This document shows positions 15,540 through 24,155 of a stretch of 64,000 nucleotides of DNA, piece after piece (the stretch's first letter is position 1; every line of letters begins with the position of its first letter). The notes under the pieces are model-generated. The model made no database searches. It had not been told where the DNA came from and was given only the letters and a program-made list of their open reading frames with translations. Origin of the DNA: Saccharopolyspora rosea (lineage in GTDB: Bacteria; Actinomycetota; Actinomycetes; Mycobacteriales; Pseudonocardiaceae); contig NZ_CP102826.1 of the NCBI RefSeq assembly GCF_025643595.1, forward strand, positions 3,472,001-3,536,000, given 5' to 3'. A program made the translations under genes and the position numbers.

Positions 15540-17041
15540 CCGCCGCGACGGCCACCCGGACCGGCCACCGCTGGGTGGCGTTCGCCGTGCTGCTGCTGGC
15601 CGTGCTGCTCGTGTCCGTCGACGGCACGGTGCTCGGCGTGGCCGCACCCTTCATCAGCCGCGATCTGGCGACGTCCGGCCCCCAACTGCTGTGGATCGCC
15701 GACGTCTACTCGTTCGTCCTCGCGGGACTCCTGGTGACCATGGGCGGTCTCGGCGACCGCATCGGGCGCAAGAAGCTGCTGATGTGCGGGGCGACGGCCT
15801 TCGGCGTGCTGTCCGCGTTCAGCGCCTACGCCCCCACCGCCGCAGTGCTGATCGCGGCACGGGCGCTGCTCGGCGTGGCCGGGGCGACGCTGATGCCCTC
15901 GACCCTGGCGCTGATCCGCGCACTGTTCCCCGACGCGCGGGCGCGCAGCCTGGCGGTCGGCATCTGGTCCGCCGCGGCGTCCGCGGGCGCCTCCTGCGGC
16001 CCGGTCCTGGGTGGATTCCTGCTGGAGCACTTCTGGTGGGGATCGGTGTTCCTGATCAACGTGCCGGTCGTGGCGGTGCTGGTCCCGGCCGGGCTCGCGC
16101 TGCTGCCCGAGTCGCGCGACCCGGCCCCGGGACCGTGGGACCTGCTCGGCGTGGCCTGGTCGCTGGTCGGCATGATCGGCACCGTCTACGCCGTCAAGGA
16201 GGCGGCGGTGCACGGGCTGCGCGCCGACGTCGTCGTGGCCGCCGTCGTCGGCGTCACCGCGCTCGCGCTGTTCGTCCGGCGGCAGTCGAGATCGCGGCAC
16301 CCGCTCGTCGACGTGCGGCTGTTCTGCGACCGCGCCTTCTCCGGCGTCATCGGAGCCACGCTGCTCGCGGTGCTGGGCCTGTCCGGGCTGCTCTACTTCC
16401 TGTCCCAGTTCTTCCAGCTCGTGCAGGGCTACTCACCGTTGCAAGCGGGTGTGGCCGAGGTGCCGGCGGTGATCGGTTCGGTGCTTTTCGGGGTGTTGGC
16501 AGGTGTGCTGGCGCGCCGCTGGTCCACCCGGGCGGTGCTCAGCGCCGGGCTCGCGCTGGTGTGCCTGGCCATGGCGGCTCTCGTCCCGATCGGCCCGGAC
16601 ACCGGGTACCCGCTGCTGGGAACCGCGTTGTTCGTGCTCGGTTCGGGCATCGGCCTGTCGTTCACCGTCGCCGGCGACGTGGTGCTCTCGATCGTCCCGG
16701 CCGAGCGCGCGGGGGCGGCCTCGGCGGTCTCGGAGACCGCCTACGAACTCGGCACGGCACTGGGCATCGCCCTGCTGGGCTCGGTCGTCACCGGCGTCTA
16801 CCGCGGCTTCGACGGGCCGCCCGGCACCCCCTCCGCCGCCCACGACTCCCTCGCGAGCGCCGTGGAGATCGCGGAAACCCTGCCCGCGCACCACGCGGCG
16901 ACGCTGCTCACCGCCGCGCAGCACGCCTTCACCCACGCGCTGGCCGTCGCCTCGGCGGTCGGAGCGGTGCTGCTGCTGGTCGCCGCGGTGGCCGTCTGGC
17001 CGCTACTCGCCCCGACCGCGGCGCCGAGCCGCCGCACCTGA
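15536..17041 (+). CDS. MFS drug:H+ antiporter, DHA2 (14-helix) family
   Basis: A 501-residue exporter of the EmrB/QacA subfamily. It has VSVDGTVLGVAAPFISRDL in helix 1, motif A as GGLGDRIGRKKLLM, motif C-like GASCGPVLGGFLLEHFWW, and about 14 membrane helices. Members extrude antibiotics, dyes and endogenous metabolites by proton exchange. It is coupled to the TetR gene by a 4-bp overlap. A hairpin repeat element follows 9 bp after the stop and separates it from the convergent P450 gene. Confidence 0.88.
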   Translation: MTAATATRTGHRWVAFAVLLLAVLLVSVDGTVLGVAAPFISRDLATSGPQLLWIADVYSFVLAGLLVTMGGLGDRIGRKKLLMCGATAFGVLSAFSAYAPTAAVLIAARALLGVAGATLMPSTLALIRALFPDARARSLAVGIWSAAASAGASCGPVLGGFLLEHFWWGSVFLINVPVVAVLVPAGLALLPESRDPAPGPWDLLGVAWSLVGMIGTVYAVKEAAVHGLRADVVVAAVVGVTALALFVRRQSRSRHPLVDVRLFCDRAFSGVIGATLLAVLGLSGLLYFLSQFFQLVQGYSPLQAGVAEVPAVIGSVLFGVLAGVLARRWSTRAVLSAGLALVCLAMAALVPIGPDTGYPLLGTALFVLGSGIGLSFTVAGDVVLSIVPAERAGAASAVSETAYELGTALGIALLGSVVTGVYRGFDGPPGTPSAAHDSLASAVEIAETLPAHHAATLLTAAQHAFTHALAVASAVGAVLLLVAAVAVWPLLAPTAAPSRRT

Positions 17042-17050
17042 GACTGAAAG

Positions 17051-17276
17051 CCTGTCTTCGAACTGGTCCCGGAACCCGCGTGGCAAGCGGCGCCTGCCGC
17101 TTTCTCTTTCGGTGAGTACGCAAGCAACCGGCACCGCCGCGGGTTCTCAGCGGTCGTCTCGCGAGGACAGCCCCGACGTGGTGTAGGGGGCTACATGATG
17201 TCGGGGCTCCCGGAGCCGAGACGGCCGCTGAGGTTCCGCCACCGGCACCGCCACCCAAAAAGAGTTCAAAGACAGG
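17051..17276. mobile_element. Full-length 226-bp MITE-like hairpin element
   Basis: Bounded by CCTGTCTTCGAAC (17051-17063) and GTTCAAAGACAGG (17264-17276), which match in 12 of 13 positions; flanking AG and CT extend the repeat to 15. The centre is a long imperfect palindrome from CTCAGCGG (17146) to CCGCTGAG (17232), containing CCCCGACG/GTCGGGG arms and an innermost TGTAG-GGGG-CTACA hairpin (17182-17195). A homologue in the opposite orientation lies at 23336-23508, with a compensated inner stem. No reading frame of note. It sits between the convergent MFS and P450 genes, so it may also serve as a terminator. Confidence 0.75.
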
Positions 17277-17304
17277 CTCTGAGAGTCCAGTCCACTGTGG
17301 ACGG

Positions 17305-18528
17305 TCAGCGCTCGGCGAGCCCGTCGAAGGCGACGGGCAGCCGCTCCGGGCCGCGCAGCACCGCGTTGCGGCGGTACGGCGGCGGATCCACCACGAGCCG
17401 GGGGTTGCGCAGCCGGTTGGCCAGCGCGGTGAGGGCCACCTGCGCCTCCGCGCGGGCCAGGGCGGCGCCGACGCAGTAGTGGATGCCGCCGCCGAAGCCG
17501 AGGTGGGCGTTGTCCGGTCGCCGCGGCCAGAAGCGGTCCGGATCGGCGAACCTGCCGGCATCCCGGTTCCCGGCGGCCAGCAGCATCGTGACGCGGGACG
17601 CGGCCGGGATCGTGGTGCCCGCGACCTCGACGTCCGTGCGGGTGGTGCGCGCGGTCATCTGCACCGGCGGGTCGTAGCGCAGGACCTCCTCGACCAGCGG
17701 GACCGCCAGGCCGTCGTCGGCGCGCAGGTCCGCCAGCGCCGCGGGGTTGCGCAGCAGTGCCAGCACGCCGTTGGTGATCAGGTTGACGGTGGTCTCGTGC
17801 CCGGCGATGAGCAGCAGGCCGAGGGTGGTGCCCAGGTCCAGGACGTGCATCGGCTCGTCGGCGGCCAGCAGGTCCGACAGCAGGTCGTCGCCGGGGTTGG
17901 CCATGCGGTGCTGGATCATCCCGCCGACGTACTCGCGCAGCGCGGCCGCCTGCTGTTCGGTCTCGCGCTGCTCCTGCTCGGTGAGGCTCTCCACGGGATC
18001 GAGGCTGCGGGTCAGCACGCGGGCGAACTCCTGGAACACCGGCTCGTCCGATTCGGGCACGCCGAGCAGCTCGCAGATCACCGAGACCGGCAGCGGGTAC
18101 GCCAGGTCCGCCACGACGTCGAGGGTGCCCGCACCGGCGCGGGATTCCAGCAGTCCGTCCACAAGGGTCTCCACTCGGCCGCGCATGGCGGTGATGCGGG
18201 GCACGAAGCTGTCCATCACCGCGCGGCGCAGCCGGTCGTGGTTCGGCGGGTCCTGGCGCAGGAACGGGATGCCGATCGGGTTGCCGTGCTCGTCCCGGGC
18301 GGGCGGTTCCTCGGGTTCCACCCCGCCGCCGGGCCTGCGCACCGCGCTCATCCTCGGATCGCGCAGCAGCCGCGAGATGTCCGCGTACCGGGTGACCACC
18401 CACGTCCGATCGTCCACGCGCGTCACCGGCTGCTCGGCCAGGCGCGCGTAGCACGGGTAGGGGTTCGGGCGGTTCCGGTGGTCCAGCACCTCGTGGAACG
18501 CCTCCGCCGGGGCAGGGATCGTCGTCAT
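17305..18528 (-). CDS. Cytochrome P450 (actinomycete class I)
   Basis: A 407-residue soluble P450 with canonical motifs: I-helix LLLIAGHETTVNLITNG (oxygen-activating acid/alcohol pair present), the EEVLR of the ExxR motif, and heme loop FGGGIHYCVGAALARAE with Cys352 as thiolate ligand. It is the last gene of a TetR-ferredoxin-reductase-P450 operon, so its electron partners are encoded with it. The start ATG 18528 is 12 bp after the reductase stop. It probably hydroxylates a small molecule or xenobiotic whose sensing protein is the TetR. A GTCCACTGTGGAC site lies at 17290-17302, just beyond the stop. Confidence 0.92.
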   Translation of the reverse strand: MTTIPAPAEAFHEVLDHRNRPNPYPCYARLAEQPVTRVDDRTWVVTRYADISRLLRDPRMSAVRRPGGGVEPEEPPARDEHGNPIGIPFLRQDPPNHDRLRRAVMDSFVPRITAMRGRVETLVDGLLESRAGAGTLDVVADLAYPLPVSVICELLGVPESDEPVFQEFARVLTRSLDPVESLTEQEQRETEQQAAALREYVGGMIQHRMANPGDDLLSDLLAADEPMHVLDLGTTLGLLLIAGHETTVNLITNGVLALLRNPAALADLRADDGLAVPLVEEVLRYDPPVQMTARTTRTDVEVAGTTIPAASRVTMLLAAGNRDAGRFADPDRFWPRRPDNAHLGFGGGIHYCVGAALARAEAQVALTALANRLRNPRLVVDPPPYRRNAVLRGPERLPVAFDGLAER

Positions 18529-18540
18529 CGTCGCTCGCTT

Positions 18541-19824
18541 TCACCGAGTTCGGGACGCCGGGAATCCGGCGTCGACGGGCGCTGGGTCGCCGGGGGCGTC
18601 CGGCGCGTTGAGCACGGGCGGGAACGGTGCGCGCGCCTCGATCAGCGCCGCGTAGCCGTCGAGCACGCGCGGCGAGTCGACCGCCAGCGCACCGACCAGC
18701 CGTCCCCCTCGGCCGTAGGCGGCGACGAACTCGCGGTCGGCCGGCGAGCCCTGCGTGATCATCACCTCGTCGGCCAGCGACGGCAGGCCGACCGACTTGA
18801 CGTTGAGTCCGAACTGGTCGGACCAGAACGCCGGAAGTGCCGTGTGCGCGCGGGTTTCGGCGTGCACCGCGTTGTGCGCGGCGGTGGCGCCCTGCTCGAC
18901 GGCGTTGCCCCAGTGCTCCAGCGAGACGAGCCCACCGTCGTGCAGCGGGTGGGGCCAGCGGGCGACGTCACCCGCCGCGAACACGCCGTCGACGACGGCA
19001 CCGCGCGGGTCGAGGACGCGGCACGCCGCGTCGCACCGCACGCCCCGCTCGTCGGCCGCGACCCCGGACCCGGCCAGCCATTCGGTGTTGCGCACCGAGC
19101 CCAGCGCGGCCACCACGAGATCGACGTCGAGCACGTCGCCGTCGGACAGCCGGGCCCGGCGCACCCGCCCGACGTCGTCGCCGTCCAGCGCGGCCACCGT
19201 GGTGCCCAGCCGCACGTCCACCCCGGCGTCGCGCTGCACGTCCGCGAACACCGCGCCGACCGCGCCACCGATCGCGCCGCTGAGCGGCGCGGGGCCGCGG
19301 TGCACCAGCGTCACGTCGAGGCCGAGTTCGCGGCAGCTGGAGGCCACTTCGCTGCCGGTGAACCCGCCGCCGACGACCAGCACCCGGCGCGGCCGGGCCG
19401 CCAGCGCCGAGCGGAGCCGCGCCGCGTCGTCGCGGTCGCGCAGCACCCGCACGCCCGCCAGCCCGCGCTCGGCGGGGTTCGGCCACGGGCGGGCCCGCGT
19501 GCCCGTCGCGACGAGCAACCGGTCGAACCCGACCCGGCGGCCGTCGGCGAGCACGACCTCGCGCGCCCGCACGTCGAGTCCGGTCGCGGCGGTGCCGAGC
19601 AGCCACTCCACGTCCCCGTCGACGCGCGGCAACCACAGCTGGTCGGCGCCCAGCCGACCGGACAGCACCGCCTTCGACAGCGGCGGCCGGTCGTAGGGTT
19701 CGCACGCCTCGTCACCGATGAGCGTCAGCAGCCCGGTGAAGCCCTCGCCGCGCAGCGCGTTCGCGGCGCTCCAGCCCGCCAGCGACGCGCCGACGACCAC
19801 GATCCGGTCCACTGCGGACACCAC
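18541..19824 (-). CDS. NAD(P)H-dependent ferredoxin reductase (FAD-binding)
   Basis: A 427-residue FAD/NAD-binding oxidoreductase of the putidaredoxin reductase family. The first dinucleotide motif is IVVVGASLAGWSAANALRGE, the second VLVVGGGFTGSEVASSC, and GVFAAGDVARWP is the conserved FAD-contacting segment. It transfers electrons from NAD(P)H to the ferredoxin encoded immediately upstream for use by the P450 downstream. Start GTG 19824 or GTG 19821 follows the ferredoxin TGA by one base. The start region contains GTCCACTGCGGAC (19808-19820), a variant of the recurrent motif. Confidence 0.9.
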   Translation of the reverse strand: MVSAVDRIVVVGASLAGWSAANALRGEGFTGLLTLIGDEACEPYDRPPLSKAVLSGRLGADQLWLPRVDGDVEWLLGTAATGLDVRAREVVLADGRRVGFDRLLVATGTRARPWPNPAERGLAGVRVLRDRDDAARLRSALAARPRRVLVVGGGFTGSEVASSCRELGLDVTLVHRGPAPLSGAIGGAVGAVFADVQRDAGVDVRLGTTVAALDGDDVGRVRRARLSDGDVLDVDLVVAALGSVRNTEWLAGSGVAADERGVRCDAACRVLDPRGAVVDGVFAAGDVARWPHPLHDGGLVSLEHWGNAVEQGATAAHNAVHAETRAHTALPAFWSDQFGLNVKSVGLPSLADEVMITQGSPADREFVAAYGRGGRLVGALAVDSPRVLDGYAALIEARAPFPPVLNAPDAPGDPAPVDAGFPASRTR

Positions 19825-19825
19825 G

Positions 19826-20023
19826 TCAGCACTCCCCGCGATCGACGGAGATGGCCTGCATCGGGCACGCCGCCGCGGCGCGCTCCACTTCGCGGCGCGC
19901 GTCGTCCCCGGGAACGTGGTCGTACTCCAACGACTCCCGGCCGCGGAACCGGAAGACGCCCGGTGCCGCGTACACGCACTGCCCGTACGCCTGGCAGCGG
20001 TTCAGATCCACCAACACTCGCAT
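19826..20023 (-). CDS. Small [3Fe-4S]-type ferredoxin
   Basis: A 65-residue ferredoxin: MRVLVDLNRCQAYGQC carries cysteines 10 and 16, and AAAACPMQAISV provides the third, followed by proline. Three cysteines with CxxxxxC spacing indicate a [3Fe-4S] cluster, as in ferredoxins dedicated to actinomycete P450s. ATG 20021-20023 has AGGAGGAACTCCC upstream, a perfect ribosome site. It lies 17 bp after the TetR stop and directly before the reductase, so electron flow is reductase to ferredoxin to P450. Confidence 0.92.
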   Translation of the reverse strand: MRVLVDLNRCQAYGQCVYAAPGVFRFRGRESLEYDHVPGDDARREVERAAAACPMQAISVDRGEC

Positions 20024-20040
20024 GGGAGTTCCTCCTGCGG

Positions 20041-20700
20041 TCACGACCGCGGTTCCTGCTTCGGGTGCATGAGACCGGCCAGCACGGCGGTCAGGGCTTG
20101 GGTCAGGGTTTCGCGGTCGACGCGGTCGGGATCGGCCGCGTGGTGCAGCACGAGACCGCTGAGCGCGGAGATGACCACGACGGCGGCCACCTCGGGCTCG
20201 ACCGTCAGCCGCAGGTCCAGCGCCTCGGCCTGCTCCACGAGCGTCCGCGCCACCCGCTGCTGCCGGTCGCGCGCGAACGGCACGTACGCCTCGCGGGCCT
20301 CGGGGTCGCGTCCGGCGCGGGAGGTGAACTCCATGGCCAGCTGGTGCCAGCGCAGGTCGTCGACCAGCCGGGCGGCCAGGATCTCCGCGGCCCGCCGTCC
20401 CCGCCGCTGCGGAGCCGGTTCGCGCGCGATGGCGGTGGCGATGTCGTCCTGCGACCGCCTGCGCTGCTCCAGCAGCGCGGTGAACAGCCCGTGCTTGCTG
20501 CCGAAGTTCGAGTACACCGCTCCGGTGGTGAACCCGGCCGCGCGCGCGATGTCCGCCAGGCGGCTGTCGGTGTAGCCGCGCTCGGCGAACAACTTCTCGG
20601 CGGTGTCGAGCAGTCGCTGCCGCACCTCGGCCCGCGACACCCTCGGCACCGGCCCGCGGGTCTCCTCCTGACCGGACTCCCGGTCACCGTCCGCGCTCAT
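20041..20700 (-). CDS. TetR-family regulator of the P450 operon
   Basis: A 219-residue regulator with the helix-turn-helix YTDSRLADIARAAGFTTGAV then YSNFGSKHGLFTALL, preceded by a charged N-terminal tail. As first gene of the operon it probably represses its own transcription, through the perfect ATAACCGCGGTTAT palindrome 37 bp upstream of its start. ATG 20698-20700 is chosen; GTG 20706 is a two-codon-longer alternative. The inducer is presumably the P450 substrate. Confidence 0.88.
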   Translation of the reverse strand: MSADGDRESGQEETRGPVPRVSRAEVRQRLLDTAEKLFAERGYTDSRLADIARAAGFTTGAVYSNFGSKHGLFTALLEQRRRSQDDIATAIAREPAPQRRGRRAAEILAARLVDDLRWHQLAMEFTSRAGRDPEAREAYVPFARDRQQRVARTLVEQAEALDLRLTVEPEVAAVVVISALSGLVLHHAADPDRVDRETLTQALTAVLAGLMHPKQEPRS

Positions 20701-20736
20701 GCCCACTCCCGAACATCGGTCCGCTCCCCACTCACG

Positions 20737-20750
20737 ATAACCGCGGTTAT
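20737..20750. promoter_or_regulatory. ATAACCGCGGTTAT, TetR operator
   Basis: A perfect 14-bp palindrome upstream of the leftward TetR-ferredoxin-reductase-P450 operon. Its form, AT-rich arms around a CCGCGG core, is typical of TetR-family operators, and it is placed to overlap the operon promoter. It is also 127 bp upstream of the rightward DUF2267 gene and could influence it. Confidence 0.65.
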
Positions 20751-20877
20751 TCGAGAACGAAGATTATTCAACTGTGTTCTGGGACACTCGTGGGCGGGGT
20801 CGAGCCGGCTCCAAGACACGGCCAGCGCGTTTCGCCTCCGGTGAGCGCCGGGAAGCCGGATCTGGAGGAGGCGCACG

Positions 20878-21267
20878 ATGAAGTACGACGAATTCCTCGC
20901 CGTGACCCGTGATCGCGGCGAGTACCGCAGCCAGGCGGAAGCCGACCGGGTCGCGCGCGTCGTGCTGGGCGCGCTGGGGTCCCGGCTCACCCGGGACGAA
21001 GCCGAGGATTTCGGCTCGCAGCTACCGGAACCGCTGGCCGACGCCCCGCTGTCGGAGTCGCTGCGGGCCACCCGGTGGAACGTCGACGAGTTCCTGCAGC
21101 ACGTCAGCTCGCAGCTGCCGGACGCCGACACCGACGCCGCGCGCCGCGGCGCCCGGGCCGTGCTCAGCACGGTCGCCGACAGCATCGACGGCGGGCAGCT
21201 CAACCACCTGCTGACCCAGCTGCCGAGCAGCTACGCGGACCTGTTCGGCCGCGCGCGACCGGCGTGA
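20878..21267 (+). CDS. DUF2267 domain protein
   Basis: A 129-residue helical protein of the DUF2267 family, with two similar halves: an N-terminal MKYDEFLAVTRDRGEYRSQA followed by VLGALGSRLTRDEAEDFGSQ, and a second FLQHVSSQLPDADTDAARRG. Family members are small cytoplasmic proteins of unknown role. The ribosome site GGAGGAGG precedes ATG 20878. It is monocistronic: divergent from the P450 operon and convergent with the next F420 oxidoreductase. Confidence 0.88.
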   Translation: MKYDEFLAVTRDRGEYRSQAEADRVARVVLGALGSRLTRDEAEDFGSQLPEPLADAPLSESLRATRWNVDEFLQHVSSQLPDADTDAARRGARAVLSTVADSIDGGQLNHLLTQLPSSYADLFGRARPA

Positions 21268-21289
21268 CGGACTCCAAGCACGCGGAGGG

Positions 21290-22243
21290 TCAGCCGGGCA
21301 CGTGCGGGAGCACCTGCTCGGCCCACGCTTCGAAGAAACGGTCCTGATCGGGCCCCATCTGCTGGACGTAGACCTCGTCGAACCCGGCGTCGAGGTACTC
21401 GCGCAACCGGTCGAGGTGGCGTTCGGGGTCCGGCCCGCACGCGAAGGTGTCGCGCACCGCGTCCTCGCCGACCAGTTCGGCGGCCCGCGCGAAGTCCCGC
21501 GGCCGGGACAGCGTCGACGGCAGCGCCCCGGGCAGCAGGTCGGTCGCCCACAACCGGTGCGCGGTCTTGACCGCCTGGTCCTCGGAATCCGCCCAGCACA
21601 CCTTCATGCCCGCCTGCGCGGGCCCGTTGCCCCCGGCCTCCCGGTACTCGCGGACCAGTTCGGCATCGGGGACGACGGTGCAGAACCCGTCGCCGCGGCT
21701 GCCCGCCATCCGGGCCGCGCGGCGCCCGAAGCCGGCGACGTGGATCGGCACCGGCGCGGCCGGGCGGGTGTGGATGCGGGCGTGGTCGACGGTGTAGTGC
21801 TCGCCGCGGAAGGTGACCTCGCGACCGCCGTGCAGCTCCCGGATGATCTCCAGCGCCTCGCCCAGCATGTCCAGCCGCACGTCCGCCGCGGGCCACGGCG
21901 CTCCGGTGACGTGCTCGTTGAGCGCCTCGCCGGTGCCCACGCCCAGCGTGAACCCGCCGCCGCACTGCACTCCGGCCGTCGCCGCGGCCTGCGCGACCAC
22001 CACCGGGTGCATGCGGATCAGCGGGCACGTCACCGCGGTCATGATCGGCAACGACGTCACCTGCGAGAGCGCCCCGATCACCGACCAGACGAACGGGCTC
22101 TGCCCCTGCTCCTCGGTCCACGGGTGGAAGTGGTCGGAGATCCACAGCCGGTCGAACCCGGCCTGCTCGGCCGCTCTGGCCTGGTGCAGCAGCTCGCGCG
22201 GGCCGAAGCACTCGCAGGACAGGAAGTATCCGATCCGCACCAT
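21290..22243 (-). CDS. F420-dependent LLM-class oxidoreductase, TIGR03557-like
   Basis: A 317-residue TIM-barrel protein close to F420-dependent glucose-6-phosphate dehydrogenase in sequence type: MVRIGYFLSCECFGPRELL, AGFDRLWISDHFHPWTEEQ, GVGTGEALNEHVTG. It is expected to transfer hydride between an alcohol or aldehyde and coenzyme F420. The substrate of this subgroup is generally unknown. It stands alone on the reverse strand, 22 bp from the convergent DUF2267 gene. Start ATG at 22241-22243. Confidence 0.88.
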   Translation of the reverse strand: MVRIGYFLSCECFGPRELLHQARAAEQAGFDRLWISDHFHPWTEEQGQSPFVWSVIGALSQVTSLPIMTAVTCPLIRMHPVVVAQAAATAGVQCGGGFTLGVGTGEALNEHVTGAPWPAADVRLDMLGEALEIIRELHGGREVTFRGEHYTVDHARIHTRPAAPVPIHVAGFGRRAARMAGSRGDGFCTVVPDAELVREYREAGGNGPAQAGMKVCWADSEDQAVKTAHRLWATDLLPGALPSTLSRPRDFARAAELVGEDAVRDTFACGPDPERHLDRLREYLDAGFDEVYVQQMGPDQDRFFEAWAEQVLPHVPG

Positions 22244-22555
22244 GTCGTCGGCCTACCCCCGCACCCCGACGACCGAAACGACCGTGGCCGGCATCACATC
22301 GAGCCGGTGGAACACGCCTCCGGCGCAGCGCGTTGCACCGTTCGGTCGACGCGCCCCGTGTCCCCCGGGCCGCACCTACTGCCTTCGCGGAATACCGTCC
22401 GGCTGGAGCCGCGTCGCGCCATTCGCCGAGAGGCGACCGGGCGCGTCGACCCCCACACCTCGGCGGGCCGCCCGCGGCACGGGCGTTGCCACCCGTGCCC
22501 CGGCCGCTCACAGTGTTCCTCGGACGATTCGGACGAGACGCACCGAGGGCGGCGC
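22244..22555. other. Intergenic region between divergent genes
   Basis: About 310 bp between the F420 oxidoreductase and the DPPW methyltransferase. Frames here are proline/arginine-rich and unconvincing. I see no palindrome, promoter consensus or repeat copy. Confidence 0.5.
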
Positions 22556-23311
22556 ATGTACGAGGGTTCCGGAGAGCGGACGCGCAACGCCGTCCGGCTG
22601 CGCGCGGAACTGCTCGGCCCCTCCCGCACCCGGCCGCTCACGGCCGTCGAGGTCGACGAGGTGGGCCGCGTCCTCTACGGCGGGCCGGAACGGTTCGGCC
22701 TGTACGGGATCCCGGCTCCGGAGATGTCCCGGCGCGGACTGCGGCTGCTGGGCCGCATGGTCGTCGAGTGCGCTCCGGACTCGCACTGCCGCGCGTTCGC
22801 CGACGCGGTCGCCGGGCACGTCGCCGACGGCGCACTGGTGCTGGACCTGTTCTGCGGCACCGGGAACTGCGCCTACCACCTGGCGCGCCGGCTGGGCCGC
22901 CGCGTCTTCGCCGCGGAGACCGACCCGGACGTCTACCGGGCCACCCGGCACAACCTCGCCGTCGCCGGTGCCGACGTCGATCTCCGCCCGGTGGACTACC
23001 GGGAGCTGATGACCGCCCTGCCCCCGCGCGGCTCGCACGACCTCTACCTGCTCGACCCGCCGTGGGGGTCGGCGGCCGGCGACGACGGTCTCGACCTGAC
23101 CGCCACCGACCCGCCGGTGCCGGAGGTCCTCGGCGCGCTGCGCCGGGCCCGCGACGGCAGTCCCGCGCTGGTCGTGGTCAAGACCCCGGGCCGCATCGCC
23201 CACGACTCGCTGGCCACCGCGTTCCGCGACGCGCACCACCTGGCGTCCGTGGCCGCGGTCGATCCACCCCACCCGGGCCGCAGCGACTTCCACCTCTTCC
23301 GGCTCGACTAG
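22556..23311 (+). CDS. Class I SAM-dependent methyltransferase with DPPW motif
   Basis: A 251-residue methyltransferase. SAM motif I is LVLDLFCGTGNCAYHLARRL, the acidic motif II is FAAETDPDVYRATRHNLAVA, and motif IV is LYLLDPPWGS. A D/N-P-P-W/Y/F motif IV marks enzymes that methylate exocyclic or ring nitrogens of nucleobases, such as RsmD or trimethylguanosine synthase-like proteins, so an RNA or nucleobase substrate is plausible. The N-terminal 80 residues (VEVDEVGRVLYGGPERFGLY) are not recognised. ATG 22556 is used; no strong ribosome site is visible. A hairpin repeat follows downstream. Confidence 0.75.
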   Translation: MYEGSGERTRNAVRLRAELLGPSRTRPLTAVEVDEVGRVLYGGPERFGLYGIPAPEMSRRGLRLLGRMVVECAPDSHCRAFADAVAGHVADGALVLDLFCGTGNCAYHLARRLGRRVFAAETDPDVYRATRHNLAVAGADVDLRPVDYRELMTALPPRGSHDLYLLDPPWGSAAGDDGLDLTATDPPVPEVLGALRRARDGSPALVVVKTPGRIAHDSLATAFRDAHHLASVAAVDPPHPGRSDFHLFRLD

Positions 23312-23335
23312 GAAGTGTTTCGGAAGTGCTGTGCG

Positions 23336-23508
23336 CGGCGGTGCCGGGAGCGGAACCTCAGCGGCCGTCTCGACTCCGGGAGCCCCGACTCATGTATGCC
23401 AATACACAGCGTCGGGGCTGTCCTCGCGAGACGACCGCTGAGAACCCGCGGCGGTGCGGGCTGCGAGACCACTCACCGAAAGAGAAAGCGGCTGACGCCG
23501 CTTGTGGG
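23336..23508. repeat. Copy of the hairpin repeat, inverted relative to 17051-17276
   Basis: From GGCGGTGCCGGGAGCGGAAC to GAAAGCGGCTGACGCCGC the sequence follows the 17051-17276 element read on the reverse strand, though terminal CCTGTCTT repeats are not recognisable here. The central palindrome runs from CTCAGCGG (23357) to CCGCTGAG (23442). The innermost hairpin is TGTAT-GCCA-ATACA (23393-23406), where the other copy has TGTAG/CTACA: the pair has changed on both sides. It lies between the convergent methyltransferase and GNAT genes. Confidence 0.7.
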
Positions 23509-23575
23509 GCCGCGCTAGGGCCGCACTAGGGCGCTTCCCGGTCGATCGAAAGCCGCTGCACCGCAACGGGTCCCG

Positions 23576-24049
23576 TCAGATCGGAGAGTGCCCGCGCAGG
23601 AGCTTGGTCATGAAGACGCTGTTGGGATCCGACCGGTAGTCGCCGAACGGTCCACAGCGGACGAACCCGAACCGCTCGTAGAGCTTCCTGGCCGGGCGGA
23701 AGAACTCCGCCGCGCCGGTCTCCAGGCTGAGCCGGGTGAGCCCGGCGGCGACGGCCTCGGTGATGATGCGCTCCAGCAGCAGGGACGCGATCCCGCTGCG
23801 CTTGCGCTGCGCAGCGGTGCGCATCGCCTTCACCTCGCCGTGCCGCCCGTCCAGCAGCCGCAGCGCGCCGCACCCGACCACGGCGGGGCCGTCGCGGACC
23901 GTCCACACGGTGATCCCCGGTTCGCGCAGTCCCGCCAGGTCGAGCGCGTGCTTGCTCCCGTCGGGCGTGACGGCCCGCATCTCCCGGACGTGCTCGTCGA
24001 GGAATTCGGCGACCTCCGGACCGGACAGGTCGTCCACCACGATCTCCAC
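23576..24049 (-). CDS. GNAT family N-acetyltransferase
   Basis: A 157-residue acetyltransferase: GHGEVKAMRTAAQRKRSGIA (with H mis-set as RHGEVK in the protein) is followed by SLLLERIITEAVAAGLTRLS, the acetyl-CoA pyrophosphate-binding signature, and KLYERFGFVRCGPFGDY is the C-terminal tyrosine segment. It resembles ElaA/YbbJ-type small GNATs whose substrates are unknown. Start ATG at 24047-24049. It is divergent from the FAD monooxygenase. A GTCCACAGCGGAC variant of the recurrent motif lies inside the gene (23650-23662). Confidence 0.85.
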   Translation of the reverse strand: MEIVVDDLSGPEVAEFLDEHVREMRAVTPDGSKHALDLAGLREPGITVWTVRDGPAVVGCGALRLLDGRHGEVKAMRTAAQRKRSGIASLLLERIITEAVAAGLTRLSLETGAAEFFRPARKLYERFGFVRCGPFGDYRSDPNSVFMTKLLRGHSPI

Positions 24050-24155
24050 GCCACCGACCTCCCACCGACCGCGACCTCACGCTACCCGCGACCGATCGCC
24101 ACCGGGTTTCGCGCGCGTAAACCCGCGACGGCCGCGCGCCTGCCAGGATGGTCGG

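Noticed and set aside
17051-17276. Complete insertion sequence
   Set aside because: The element is only 226 bp and has no transposase frame; it is at most a non-autonomous derivative.
17479-20844. Forward frame of over 1100 codons across the P450 operon
   Set aside because: A shadow of the leftward TetR-ferredoxin-reductase-P450 genes, which all have motifs and ribosome sites.
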